This document shows, in pieces, positions 24,221-35,900 of a stretch of DNA of 64,000 bases. Both the position numbers and the translations under genes were made by a program. Numbering within the stretch: position 1 is the stretch's first letter; each line of letters starts with the position of its first letter. A model generated the notes under the pieces. The model was not told the DNA's origin. It worked only from the letters and a program-made list of their open reading frames with translations, and searched no databases. This stretch comes from Isoetes taiwanensis. Its lineage: Eukaryota; Streptophyta; Lycopodiopsida; Isoetales; Isoetaceae. Where the stretch lies: the NCBI GenBank assembly GCA_021234155.1, contig JAJEKV010000692.1:50117-114116 (forward strand), written 5' to 3'.

Positions 24221-24582
24221 CGTCCCATCATTGGGGCCCAATGCTCTAAGTGAGAGGAGTTGGCCATAAAGGATATCAATTCTTTCCTTTCTTTTTGCAC
24301 TTTTGCTCTACCCGGCTTTTGGCATAGTTTTTATATTTGTGGAATTTGTTATCATAGTTTCCATACTAGAACCCATACTAAAAGCCGTTTGCCATATGCT
24401 TTTGCAAGACTCCACAAAATATGGGTCTTTCAAATACACGGTATTTAATTTGAATCTTTGTTTTAGAAGTGCTAAACCTGACATTTCTTAGTAGATATCA
24501 CATGTGGATTATGATCGGAGATAGCATTCTTTTAATTGATTGGACCTTTGAAGATTTGGGAGGATGGAGAAAGCCCCGTCAT

Positions 24583-25212
24583 TCATATAGCATCTATCGT
24601 GTCTTGCATTATGTCCTCCCGATTTCCCGACCATCCATTGCACCATGTAAATCCCTTATCTCCGTCCAGCTCCATGAAGCCCAAATCCTCTACCAATTTA
24701 CTCCACTGAACTTTCTCAAACCCGTGTACTATTTCTGACGACACCCCTTGTCTATCCTCAACTGCCTCCACCATATTAAAATCCCCTGCTATGAGCCAAG
24801 CTACTTGACTTCCAAAGCTTTTCAATCTATGTCTGAGAGTGGCCCATAAAGCACCTCTGCCCCTGGGGTTGTTATGGGCATAAATATTCACCAAACCACA
24901 TATTCTACCTTCATGTTGCCATAGGATTATAGCCCACCTACCAAACCTGTCTACCTGTGAATCACATACTTTTACGTCCTTCTTCCAGGCGATCAAAGTG
25001 CCTGCACTAGAGGTATCTTTTACTGCAGCGATGCCCACGTATTCTTTACCGATTGTGTTGAACAATTCATGTATCTCCCCCTGTTTACACTTATGCTCCT
25101 GTAGGCATATTACGTCTGGATTTATCTCCTTGATTGCGTTTGATAATCTGCTTTTCTTGTATTCCGAGGATTTTACTCCCCTGATATTCCAGCTTAGGAT
25201 CTTATGATTCAT
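24583..25212 (-). pseudogene. LINE ORF2 endonuclease domain
   Basis: A 209-codon open stretch covers most of an exonuclease-endonuclease-phosphatase domain: HKILSWNIRGVKSSE at the start (Asn of the metal site), DVICLQEHK (catalytic Glu), GLVNIYAHNNPRGRGALW, and WLIAGDFNMVEAVEDRQG (the D-x-N motif). In LINEs this domain makes the first-strand nick for target-primed reverse transcription. It ends early at GNREDIMQDTIDAI where the family continues with R..RLDRFL, so a frameshift lies near 24640. It is the best preserved part of the element. Confidence 0.9.
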
Positions 25213-26223
25213 TGGGAGATGTTTGGAGACCCTTTCTTCCTTTTCATGTTCCCCGTCCCATCTGTTTCTATTACGTTTTCCTTTTTATTTTTTTTCCCTG
25301 TTACATTGGGAGGATCTTCGTCCATCCCATTCTCATCCTCCATTGGGAGGTCCGCCCACAGATTCTTGTGTGGTGGGAGGGCACTCTCTATAGCTGCCAA
25401 CTCTCCACCAGGGTTGCCCTTAAGGCCAAATTTGTCTAAGCATAATTTAGAAGGTTAGGCGAATAATAGAGTTGCAAGATTAGTTATGATGGCGAATGTT
25501 TTCTAGATATGAATGTTTTTTATAGAAATCTAGGCGAATCATAGCCAATATTATTTTGCCAAAATTTGTCTTTACTTTTCCAAGTGCAGTTTCTATGGTG
25601 AAGTTTTATTCACCGGCATCCATATTTAATCAAGGACACAAACACATTATAACTATAGTTGCATGATGCAATATCACAACTTAGCCTTTGCAAATGAGAA
25701 TCCTTGTAGATAAAACAAATCTATTAAAAGGGAGGTCTGTAAAAGAACGCTCTCCAGTGCATCCTTAGAAGTATTTGAAACACAATAGCTACAAAAATAA
25801 CTCTCAAAATTAACATACGGATCTGGATGGATATGGAGAATAGATTAGGTTATGAAGAAAGCCTAGAATATTAGGCGATTCCTTAAGAAATCTTTGAGAA
25901 GGAGGGTAGACGATAAGGCGAATCCATAGTTGTGACACTTAGTGGATGTGGCGAATTTTCAAGTGGAGTGAGATTTGTTTGTAGAAAAGTTGGCTAATTT
26001 TATTTTTGTCATCTATAACGGACCCTACTAAACCATAGCATCAAAATTTCTCGATACCCTTAAAAAATAGCCTTTTGGCGAACTTTCGTCCTTAAGGGCT
26101 ACCCTGCTCTCCACATACTACAATATATCCTCGAAGTACTTTCACCTTTTCTGGCAATGCCTCCTCTGAATTCATTATTTCTTTAATGTACTGAGAGAAT
26201 GGATTGTTTACCTCAGAGACAAT

Positions 26224-27163
26224 TTGAGTGTTGAGAGACATCTGAGGAGGGGACTTTGGGCGAGGCCCTCCAGCTTTTTGAGCAATATTTCTGGTTCTCC
26301 CTTTTTGCTGGCCCCTCCACTTCCCAAGTTTGACCTTACATTTTTGGCGAGCCCTCAGGTTGTAGAGATGATAGGATCTGCTTGTGGTTTTTTGGTTGGA
26401 GATGTCGGCGTTCTTTGGTGTTAGGGGTTTCTACTCCCCGACTTGGAGCAAATGGGGTAATTGTTACAGGAACAGTGGGGTGGCTCGTTGGGACCCCAGA
26501 ACTTGTGGGGGGAACATGGGGATTATCGTTCTGTGCATGATGCTGAGAGCTCATTTCTTCTTTAGATCTTGCCTGTGGGTTCTCTTCCAGCCCTTCAATT
26601 TTTAGATCTGGAAACATTTTGTATATTTCCCATTTGTTAGTCAACTTCAAGGGAAATTTGAAAGAGCAATTGCCACTCTTAACTATCACCCCCTTGGGTA
26701 TGCTCGCCTTTGCTGGTATTGCTACACAAATCCTTGGCCCTCTGGCTATGGAATGTGAGATATCGCAGCACCTATTGTGTTAGCAATAACCTTTAAAACT
26801 TCGGTATCGGCAAGTGCGGAGGTAGGTGTTAGATCTCCAACCCGGCATGGGATCTTAATTCTTGACATTTGATGGGGGAAGCGAGGAGAATAATATTGGT
26901 ATAAGATGTATTCCCCATAAAGGTGTCATAGCGTGAGCCACCATCTTATCTATTGTGTCTTAAGCTATGGAATAAGATGAGGAAAAGTTGCCACCTAGTG
27001 CCTTTAGAGATTCATCTTTGAGGCAAAACCTAACCTTTTTAAGTGTGTTGGCGGACCCGAGAATTCTAGTTTCTGCAAGTCCAGGAATCCTCCTGTAAAG
27101 AATCCTATAACAGAGCGTGATACCAAATTCTCCACCACTTTTACATGCATACCATGGTTCCAA
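26224..27163 (-). pseudogene. LINE ORF1-like (gag/DUF4283-like) region
   Basis: Minus-strand frames at 27163-26960 (LKKVRFCLKDESLKALGG) and 26689-26336 (GNCSFKFPLKLTNKWEIYKM, then a Pro/Ser/Thr-rich tail with many His) sit upstream of the endonuclease, where plant L1 ORF1 lies. The folded part followed by a disordered tail fits ORF1 RNA-binding proteins with a DUF4283-type domain. I do not see an intact CCHC knuckle. The assignment rests mainly on position and general resemblance. Confidence 0.5.
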
Positions 27164-27750
27164 CGCTTTCAGTTCCTTTTTTTTCAGGCTGGCCTATATT
27201 TAATTTGCCCAGATCTTGGGCAAAACCTGCTTCTACTGTTTTAAGTGATGCATCTACTCTCAAACTCTGGTACATTTGTTTCTTTTAGCTGCTTGTTCTT
27301 TATCCATTAGAATCTAGGCTTGTTGATTCTTGCTATTGTGTCGTTGTTTTTCCAAGCCTCCCTTACGTTATTTCTTTGTACACCCCTTCTTTGCAGTGCG
27401 GGTTTGCAATATTGTTATGCCCTTCTTCAGACGCATCTTTTGTAGTGATGGTGCTTTGTGGAGATAGTAATTTAGCGTCTGTGCTGATGAAATAGATCCC
27501 CTTTTGCCCATCTCCCTGGATTATGATGAAGTAAATCCCCTTTTGTGAATATCTCTGTGTTTCGTTTTTCTTCCTGTAAGGCTTCTGCCAATATTGCAGA
27601 TCTGCACTCCTTCTCTGCTAATTTATTATTTGATTCCAATGCTTTCTCGACTGCATCAGTTACAACCTCTTCCATGGTTGAGTCTGATATACTAGATTGA
27701 ATGGATTTTTTCTGCCCGTTCTCATTCACTCTTGTTGCTACTTCTTTCAT

Positions 27751-28925
27751 GGTTGAGTCTGATATTTCTGCATGAGTGGATTGTTTCTGCCCTTGGACAC
27801 TAAGTTATGTTTTGTGCCTCATACTTCTAAGTTATGACTTTTGTATGATGGTGCTTTACCTTTGACTATTATATTGGATGTGTTTGCAAATGCTTAGAAG
27901 GTGGATGTTTGCACCAGTTCATTCTATTCACCTGCAACATTTTTTTGAATTGGATGGTATTGGAGAAGCCAAATTTTGATCTTGTTAGGAGTTTTCTCTT
28001 TGTCCATTCAAATCTTAATAGATCGTCACCTACACCTATGGATTTGCGTTTAGAAAAGGGAGAATGCTTGGACCTTTGATTTTGGATAACTTTGAAAAGA
28101 AAAAAAAAGGAATTCTTCCTTAAGAATCCCACTAATTGCATTGAGTCACATGTTAAGAAGGCACTTGCAAGTCGACAAATGCTATGAAGGTATAGTTCAT
28201 TTGGGATTTCATTTCGTTCTAGGTATCCTCAACCACATGAAAAATAAATTATCGACGAGGAAAATAGAATAAAATAGAGTTTTATCGTCCATGGAGACCA
28301 ATCGACCTATGGGATAAAAACAAATGGAAAAATGGATCGAAATAAAATTAGTTGTAAAAAGAAGAAGAATGGAAAAGTTACCTTGGTCATTGGTGATCTT
28401 GGATTGGCACAAGAACTGTTTCCTGGTTTGCATGGTGGAGGAAAAACCTTTCTTTCATTGAGCAAAAAACCAAAACCCTGGTTCTACATGCATTCGGCAT
28501 GTTTCTACATGCATCGGGCCGCTCATAGTTCCAAAATCTTGTTTGCTAGACCAAAAGATCTAAATGAAAGTCATTCGAGGCATTAGTAATGGTTTTTTTT
28601 TTAACATTTTTTATAACCCCAGATGGTTGCAATCGTTTAGAAAAGCGTCACGGGTTTTAAAAGTACTCTATGGTAAAAGCAGGGGTTTTAACAACAACGA
28701 ATCTGAACCAATGGCTTTCAAAATTCTAACATGCTTCAATTTGGCCCAGTAGTGAGGTATTTTTATCAACAAGGTTTTTAACGATATTGCAGTTGTCAAC
28801 TCTCCCTCTCAAAATACACTCATTTGCCATTTTAAAATTATCAAATCATAAAGCTTTAAGCTCACTGAACTAAAGCTTCAAAAGAACAAAAAAGCAAAAC
28901 TACAATAAAACAAGTTCAAATCAAC
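27751..28925. other. Intergenic DNA between LINE and the TIR element
   Basis: No coding signal is convincing. Short frames at 27869-28141 and 28209-28433 (minus) have no domains. A small duplicated phrase, CTACATGCAT with CGG, occurs at 28483-28519. This stretch ends at the TGGA that flanks the left TIR. Confidence 0.5.
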
Positions 28926-28929
28926 TGGA

Positions 28930-28957
28930 GGGTGAAAGTATGCTGGTGAGTATCAAA
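28930..28957 (+). repeat. Left terminal inverted repeat
   Basis: It begins GGGTGAAAGTATGCTGGTG and ends GTATCAAA. Just inside (28964-28982) is a small hairpin, GGTGCTGaacccAGCACC, which may be a subterminal transposase-binding site. That role is inference. Confidence 0.85.
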
Positions 28958-29238
28958 TAAACGCGGTGCTGAACCCAGCACCAGCACCCTTCATACTATT
29001 TTTTTCCACCCTTCACCAAATGAAGTCTAACCCTGCCTATGCCCGTCACTTCACATAGGCGTGCCGTTTCAATCATAACACGCTTACAGCCCAAGTAACT
29101 AAATTTGTGACCGAAGGGATTTTGAATTTGTAATTTGCAACCCGTGCTCCCCACCTTTTGCTACTCCGGCCAAATAGCCAGCGGAGAAGAAGCTCGAGAA
29201 TTTCGCATTCACTCTAGTATTCCAAAACTCAAAGCACT

Positions 29239-32200
29239 ATGGTGAAGAAGGTTGTTAATCCGCCCGGCTCAGCCCGGCAATTCCAATGGATGCCATGCGG
29301 CGGGGTAAGCAAAATGCTGCTGCCAATTTTGATGGCTTACGATGCCCTGTTAATTTGTTTTTCTTGATTTCTTTCAGCCCGGAAGGGCGTGCCCCTAAGA
29401 CCCGGACTGGGATGATTGCGAGGCGAGGAGGACTTCCATACTTATGCGGGTCTATCAAGCGAGGGTGTGCATCCCTCTCAATTTCGAATGGATGTGATAT
29501 CTGCGGAGAGTATAATGAGGTTTGGGACACCAATGGTGTCATTCCCAACAAGACATCCATCGACAAAGTAAGACCGAGCATGAAGAAGCTCTAATTGGAA
29601 TTTTGTTGAGCAAGATATACCGAAAGGGTTGAAGAATAGAGAAGTAAGGAAAGGCGGTTTCCTTTTTATTTGCATTCAACAAGCGCGGAGGGCCAAGCGG
29701 GATCGAAAATTTCAAGGTCAATTGGGCGGCGGTGGCGCAAAAAGCGAAGCCTATTCGAGCAAGGTCAAAAGTGAACCCGGCCGGTGGCCACTGTGAACCT
29801 GGTGAGCCCGACAAATCACGGTGAACAACGGCACGAAAGCATAGCGAAAGGCCCGACCTCAGCGAGCCTTCTTTGTAAAATTAGAAGGGAGGTTGTCATT
29901 CGGGGGGAATCTTGCAATGTGTCGGCGGCATTCTCGGCTTATGGGAAAAATATTTCCGTCTGGAAAGCATGATCAAGATATGCGAGGAAGCCCTAAAATG
30001 CAGTGAGAATGACCTAGTGTCAAAGAAGGAGCGGGCTGCACAATCTCGGGCAAAGGGAAGCTTCTTCATTTTGCTTGCGGAGGGGAAGTTGAAGACCATA
30101 AAGGATAATATTGCACGTCTTCAAGCCTTTGCGCGGATCCTAATCGCGGTGTCTGTTTGAGATTCTTTCTTTGGAGAGGGAGAAAGATATGGCGAGAATA
30201 TATCTTTGAAGTCCCTACTTGAAATGGGGGTGGGCCAATAGATCAAACACTGTGTAGAAAAGGTGGCTGCACTAAGCTTTGAGATTGCCAACAATGGGTC
30301 CCTCCTTGCAAAAGCCAGTGACACTTCTGAGAATGTCACCCGGTGAGGGAGATGACCAAGAGAAATGATCGGTGGTCAACATCACTCCAATACCATTAGA
30401 TTGCCAATTGGAGATGAGGAAAGATGCTCCACTGTGGTCTTGCATTCGGGATGATTACACCCTCGGACTGCGGATGAAATGTGGACATCATTATCACGTT
30501 AGCTGCACCGGTTGCTCATGGAAAAAGGATCTTGCCTCGAGAGTGCGAGAGACCATTCCCTCTGAGGGGTTAGTGCAGGAAATAGGTAAGCTTAATATCT
30601 GATAAAAGCGAGGAAGTGTTGCATCTTTGGAACATCTCACAAAACCGAGAAGAAGATAATTGATGTTGATGAGCATGTAGCCACAACTCGATAGCGGCGA
30701 GGAAAAGGAAAGCAGTCAACACACCAAAAGTAAAAAGGACCCGGGATCAGCCAAGCACAAGTCCACAAGGGTTCACACTCCACAGCCAAGACATGGGAAA
30801 AAAGGTACATGCGTTTTCGGGGCTCGATTTTGAATTGGCGGCATTAGAAGGTCTTTGTAGACATTGGAATGACAAACTACCGGTGATCTTGACCTGCTGC
30901 GGCACACAGCGACATAGTCTTTGGAGACACCAAAGCATCACGAGAATCAAAGGGAGATTCAAGTAATGCTTGATGGTGCCAACAATTATATTATAGTTCC
31001 AAATTCTGCATTTGCCTCTACAAAGGCCTCCTCTAACTTTATTCTTTGCGGGGAAGGAAAAGCGATGGCGAAGATGTCGGCAATCAGATTGAGGCGATCG
31101 TTAGCGGTGAAGCGGTTGACCACGGTCAAGGGCGGGAAGGTTGTGGAAGAAGAAAGTGAGGGTGAGTCGAGGAAAATGACCTTGATGAGGGCGATATAGA
31201 AGTATCATTTGGAAAAAAAAAACAAGGCTAATGTAATTTTGCCTTATGTATTTCGAAGCAAGCAAACCTTGATTTTTGCAAGACCCTAAACCATCGACCA
31301 AAAGGTTTTTGTTCAAACAATTAATATATTTGATCCTGTTTTATTCCACCTTTAATGTGCAAATTTTGGTTTGGATTATTCATTCAACTTAGGCTTACGT
31401 AAAACTTTGTGCTTGAGAAAAGAAGGCGACCAATGGTTATACTTAGTGAATCGATGAAGAAGACAATCTGGATAAAAAGTGCGGCACAAACTCTAACATA
31501 CAAAAGATGCTTTGTTATCTGTTACATTTGAGAATGTGTATTCTCTACAAATTTCAGTTGTTAATTGGAGCTCATCCTTGCATGCGGGGAGAACAAGGCA
31601 GTCGTGAATGAAGAAAGCAGGGACAAAAGGCTTTGCAAGGGTTCTTGATTGAAACACCCATACATTGGGGCGGGGAGATACTAATAAGGATGTATCGACT
31701 ATGGCTATCGGCACTCTCCATCATCGGTAGCAAAGATAGCGAGTCGGCCAAGTCGCGACAATGTCGGCATCTCCGATAGCACTTCCGGCCGAGTCCACCA
31801 CACATTGCGGCCGCAGACAAGCCGCGATCGCGGCACACATCGGCGGTGGTTGAAAGCGTCGAGGGATGGACACCAGGCGGAAGTGCATGGTGCTTGACAT
31901 AAATGGTGTACTTGCAATATACGAGACCTATGAGAGGAGAATGAATGGGAAAATCTTGCCTCCACCACAAGCGAAGCATGTTGTAAAAAAGAAATTGCAA
32001 GTAAGTACCTCATTTGCGGACCCGGGGTATCATGAGTTTGTGGAGTGGGCGCTGCGAGAGGTTTGATATTGTGATTTGGAGTGCTTCTCTACGGAATACA
32101 AAAGATATGGTGGATGCATTGTTCCACGATTTGCGGACCAGATTCTTGAAGGTATATGGTCAAGAACATTGCTATGCATGCGAGCATCCAACCAGCAAAG

Positions 32201-32615
32201 AAAAGCAACTTTTTTTCAAGGAGTTGAACGTTGTACTTGAGGATTTTCCTCAATATCATGGTATGATTTTTTTTGGTTGATGACGGCCTACACAAAGGGT
32301 TTCTAAACCCTGCACACACAACCGTTCTGTTATGCCTTTCAAAGGGGCAAGAAGAGGACAACTTTTTGCGAAGTTTGTGTGTCCGGCTTTGGAATACTTG
32401 TCTTCTCATACGATCTGAGGAAGCGATCTCACAAATTGACATCTCGATGCATGGTTGGACAAGGAGGCGATTTGCGGTCTTTGGATTCTTGCCTCAACAA
32501 CTATCTTGTCTCGGCCTACTATATCCTCAATGCTCCATTAGAAGTACAAAAGGCATTTCTTTGGGCACCCTTCACGGCAAGGAGCATGACTCACGAAGAC
32601 TTCGATGACTCATGA
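29239..32615 (+). CDS. Rightward gene of the TIR element, FCP1/NIF-like C-terminus (frameshifted)
   Basis: The likely start is ATG at 29239 (MVKKVVNPPGSARQFQWMPC), followed by a GT-AG intron at about 29305-29377. Downstream pieces in several frames look coding: CGSIKRGCASL and CDICGEYNEVW, a helical Lys/Glu-rich part near 29912-30157, VEKVAALSFEIANNGSLLAK near 30260, a possible RING-H2 half (MKCGHHYHVSCTGC, about 30475-30520), and a basic stretch near 30700. The FCP1/NIF domain starts near 31866. Its site is KCMVLDINGVL (Asn for the second Asp), then RFDIVIWSASLRNTKDMVDA, HCYACEHP, LFFKELNVVLEDFPQY and VDDGLHKGFLNPAHTTVL. A T8 run at about 32266 shifts the frame before VDD. The enzyme may be a pseudophosphatase. 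Its role in transposition is unknown. Confidence 0.6.
30440..30560 (+). other. RING-H2-like half motif in the element's rightward gene
   Basis: The frame reads CIRDDYTLGLRMKCGHHYHV, then SCTGCSWKKD. The spacing C..D.Y..G..M.CGH.YH..C resembles the second half of a RING-H2 finger of plant E3 ligases. The first Cys pair is not clean and the final C-x2-C pair is missing or out of frame. I call this a possible zinc-binding domain only. Confidence 0.35.
31866..32420 (+). other. FCP1/NIF-like domain, copy 3 (inside the TIR element)
   Basis: This HAD-fold phosphatase-like domain is spread over three frames because of two single-base shifts (about 32050 and about 32268). Motif I is VLDINGV, where active FCP1/SCP enzymes have DxDGT/V, so the general-acid Asp is replaced by Asn. 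Motif II lies in FDIVIWSAS (Ser/Thr position). Motif III has the Lys in KEL and the Asp pair in VDDGLHK. Many plant NIF-like proteins show the same D-x-N-G, as does copy 1 in this window. Confidence 0.75.
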
Positions 32616-32940
32616 AGTAACCATTGTACACTACTTTTTTTTGTAATATATATGTATGATTACTTTGTCTTATCTTGAGTATTGAGTGATCTTGGTGATG
32701 TCTCTAATCTTGAGTGTACAATTTTACGTAATATATATCAAGCTTACTCTCAATACTACAAGCATTGTTTCCAATACTAAAATACTCCAATCTGTGGTCC
32801 AATACTACAAACATTGTCTCACAAGCATTGTCTCCAATACAATGATCAAAATTTGAGACAAGTACACAAGTAACTTCTCTGGGACTGTTACAATGATAAA
32901 ACAACTAGGTCAAAGCATATTCAACCTTCATATGGCGGTG
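32616..32940. other. Spacer between the two convergent genes of the TIR element
   Basis: About 325 bp of AT-rich sequence with short repeated phrases (CAATACTA with CAAGCATTGT, near 32750-32840). It should carry both 3' ends. No further gene is seen. Confidence 0.6.
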
Positions 32941-35900
32941 TCAAGGATCATCACGGTGAGTAGCTTTGTTCAAGGGAAAATTTGTTGGTGCGGGGAATCG
33001 ATTCATCTCAAACTTGATAGGCGATCGTGATGGTATCTTTGGAAAGTCGGGGCCTTTGTCTTCAAGTAGCTCCCAACTACCATCGAATTTTGGCCGACAT
33101 AGTACAAACCAGCCAACACATGTTCATCCACATTGAAGGTCGACCCGGCAATCCTTGACAATTACGTCAAGGATATGCCTCGACTTAACACATTTGACCA
33201 CATAGAAATGCATTCTCGATTTCCCTCCTCATTCTAGCAACAAAGTTATCACCTTCCTCTACGTTTCCACTAAGCCATTCTCCATCACCTTCAAAAATGC
33301 CTCATCGATTTAGGTCTTGGTACCTTCACCGGTGGACTTATCGGCTTTAGTGTAACATATTTCCAATTCTTCAACTTTGTGCTTGTTCAAACAAGATGAC
33401 CGGTTTCCTTTCAAAGCGGTTACCCACGAAACAACTTAAACCTCTATGAGCCACCCTTGTGCTTGATTTGGCCAAGTATGTAATGGGATCTTTGTGTATT
33501 TGCTTGGTTTCTTCCACCACAGCGCGATCCGATTGGGTCGTCCTATCAACATCATCCTTTTCAATTATCCGAAGTACGCAAGGGAGACAACAAGTATTGC
33601 GGCTCACGGGCGACATAATACAACACTACTCATCACGTTCTGGCCGGTTCGCGAGCGACGCCAAAAGCGGATGAAAGCACTATTCACATTTGGCCGGTTC
33701 TGAGGCGACCCTACTCAGCGAGAATACTGGCGGATGAAAGCATAATACCTTTTGATGTCCCGTTGTTGGTACCTTCATTCCAACGAGTTGCGAATTCCAC
33801 GGGCATCGTGACACCCTAAATCTCACCCCATCATACTTGAGCTGCTCTCTAGTGAATGCCCCTTTAAAATTTGCCCTTGCCCATCGTGCTCTCCCTTACC
33901 ATGGGCTGTCCCAAAGAAATTCCATACTATTTCCTTCCCTAGCTCATGGTGATATCTTGGTAGGAAATAGAATGGCGGGCGATTTGAATTGGCTAGAACA
34001 ACCATCGACCAAACTATATGCACTGGAGAAATCTACACCATTTGATACAAGCCATGAATTGTGCTTTCTAAGGCAGTCTTTGCACAAAAGAGTGTCATGA
34101 AGCTTGTCATCACTCAAGTAAAATGGGTTTCCTTCAATAGCTTTCGATCCAGGCGATGTCCATCCTATCGTGATGTGGGCGAGAATTGTTATCGGTCATT
34201 GTGCCAATGTTGGCTTTGAACCTCCCTTTGTATTTTTATCTTTGTAATTTCTGCAAAATCAATTCACGAAACAATGGTGCCATCTTGGATATTGTCGGGC
34301 AACTCACGAATTGCATGGCTTTGCCATCTAGCCACAGCAATTGTGTGTACGAATATCTTCAATGTGGAACACGGATATGAAATGAAATCCTTCCTTTGCC
34401 CGTTCTCTTGTAAGACAATCTAAGGATTGGCTTTGGTCCTTTTTTCCCCTTGCCATTTGAGGTCTCGTCTTGTCTTTTGACCGGTTTGTGTCCCCCGACT
34501 TCCTTGGATTTCTTACTTTTGTTTCCCTTCTTCTCAACCTGCTGCGACTTGGTACGTCCCGATGACTACCTTGGATTTCTTACTTTTGTTTCCCTTCTTT
34601 TCAACTTGTCTTTGCGACTTGGTGTCCCACCGACTACCTTGGATTTCTTACTTTTGTTTCCCTTCTTGGTGGCATTGGCTCTTTTCTTTTCTGCCACTGG
34701 CACCACCTCCTTGGTAAACGATGCGCAACTCCACCCGGCTTCTTACGTCTCCCTTTGGAATCTGTAACAAGGTGCGTAGCATAAAGCGGAAGATTAGCGC
34801 CAAGTTGAAAGCACAAAAGTAGTATTCGTGGATGGCGGCACATATCGGCATGTTTCAACATGCAATAAAGAAAGTATTACCTTTTCAAGCGTCTTCCATT
34901 CAAGCAAGAACTCATGATTCTCTCTTTCTCTTGGACATATAGGAAGAGTTTTTATGCCACACTTCGACATATGCGCATCAAGCGGTCATGTTTATGCCAT
35001 TCTTCACCCTCGCTCTTGTTGCAAACCCACGACCCTCGAGCTCATTTGGATTTGAGTCATCGTATGTTGGGCGGCGGACACTTCTCACCAGGTCCCACGG
35101 ACCTCGCGGGTGCACTTGCACTCTTCACCATGAAATCCGGTTTTCGGTGACCTTAATGCATTGGGGGCTACCACGGCATACTCCAACTTCATATGGTATA
35201 TGCAACAACGGGTTTCCCTTTACGATACTTTCTTTACATAAATAGGCTTCAACTTCCGAAAGCCTTTAAGCAAGCGGGGTGTTCGGGATGTGCCTTTTGT
35301 ATTGTTGAAATAGGCTGCATTTGAATGGTGGCCGTTGGTTAGAAATATTTATGCAATAATAGCAAAAAAGATTTGTATGGAAACTTATACGTGTGACCTC
35401 CATAAGGTGCAAGGGATAAGAAATTCGGAGCTTGACTCTCCAATAGTGTTCACAACATCTTTCTTGCAAGGAGAGACTACGCTATTTTGTTTCGAATTAC
35501 GTTATGCTTTGCTTGCAAATGGGGGTGAAGAATCGCACCTCAACCTCCTTTGGAAGCTAGACCACGGACCATTTCCAGGGCGGCTTTCGATTTTCTTAAT
35601 CACGGCCGATTGCAATTGTTGACCTCATGCAACCTATCATAAGAAATATTGCACATTAATCAATGAACATATCGGCCGGCATCTTTCGGCGGATACAAGC
35701 ACTTAAAAGCATGAAGAAGCTTACGGGCATGAAAGCAAGAATTAGATGTACCCTAACAGCCACGCCATAGTGGAATTGCATCTCGATTTTGTGGAAGAAG
35801 CCATCACCGGTGTCGAGGTTACGGCTCTCCAAATATCATGGTTCCTTTGCCTCTTTGTGGCTTCCATTTATGCATTTCAAGTTGTTGAAAGCGGCACCGT

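Larger units (their letters stand above)
21271..27750 (-). mobile_element. L1-type LINE retrotransposon, minus strand, degenerate
   Basis: A non-LTR retrotransposon read right to left. In order there is a possible 5' region (27750-27200), an ORF1-like region (about 27160-26336), an ORF2 apurinic-type endonuclease (25212-24583), a reverse transcriptase with its YADD box (about 23088-23071), a thumb/connection region, a zf-RVT-type Cys/His tail (21974-21714), and a poly(A) tail seen as a 22-T run plus TTTTT at 21273-21300. LINEs nick target DNA with the endonuclease and copy their RNA in place. Frameshifts and a 110-bp internal tandem duplication break ORF2. The length of about 6 kb is near full length. 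The 5' end is uncertain by several hundred bases. Confidence 0.9.

Noticed and set aside
31572-32013. Overlapping minus-strand frames of 142 and 102 codons
   Set aside because: They are antisense to the FCP1-like gene of the TIR element.
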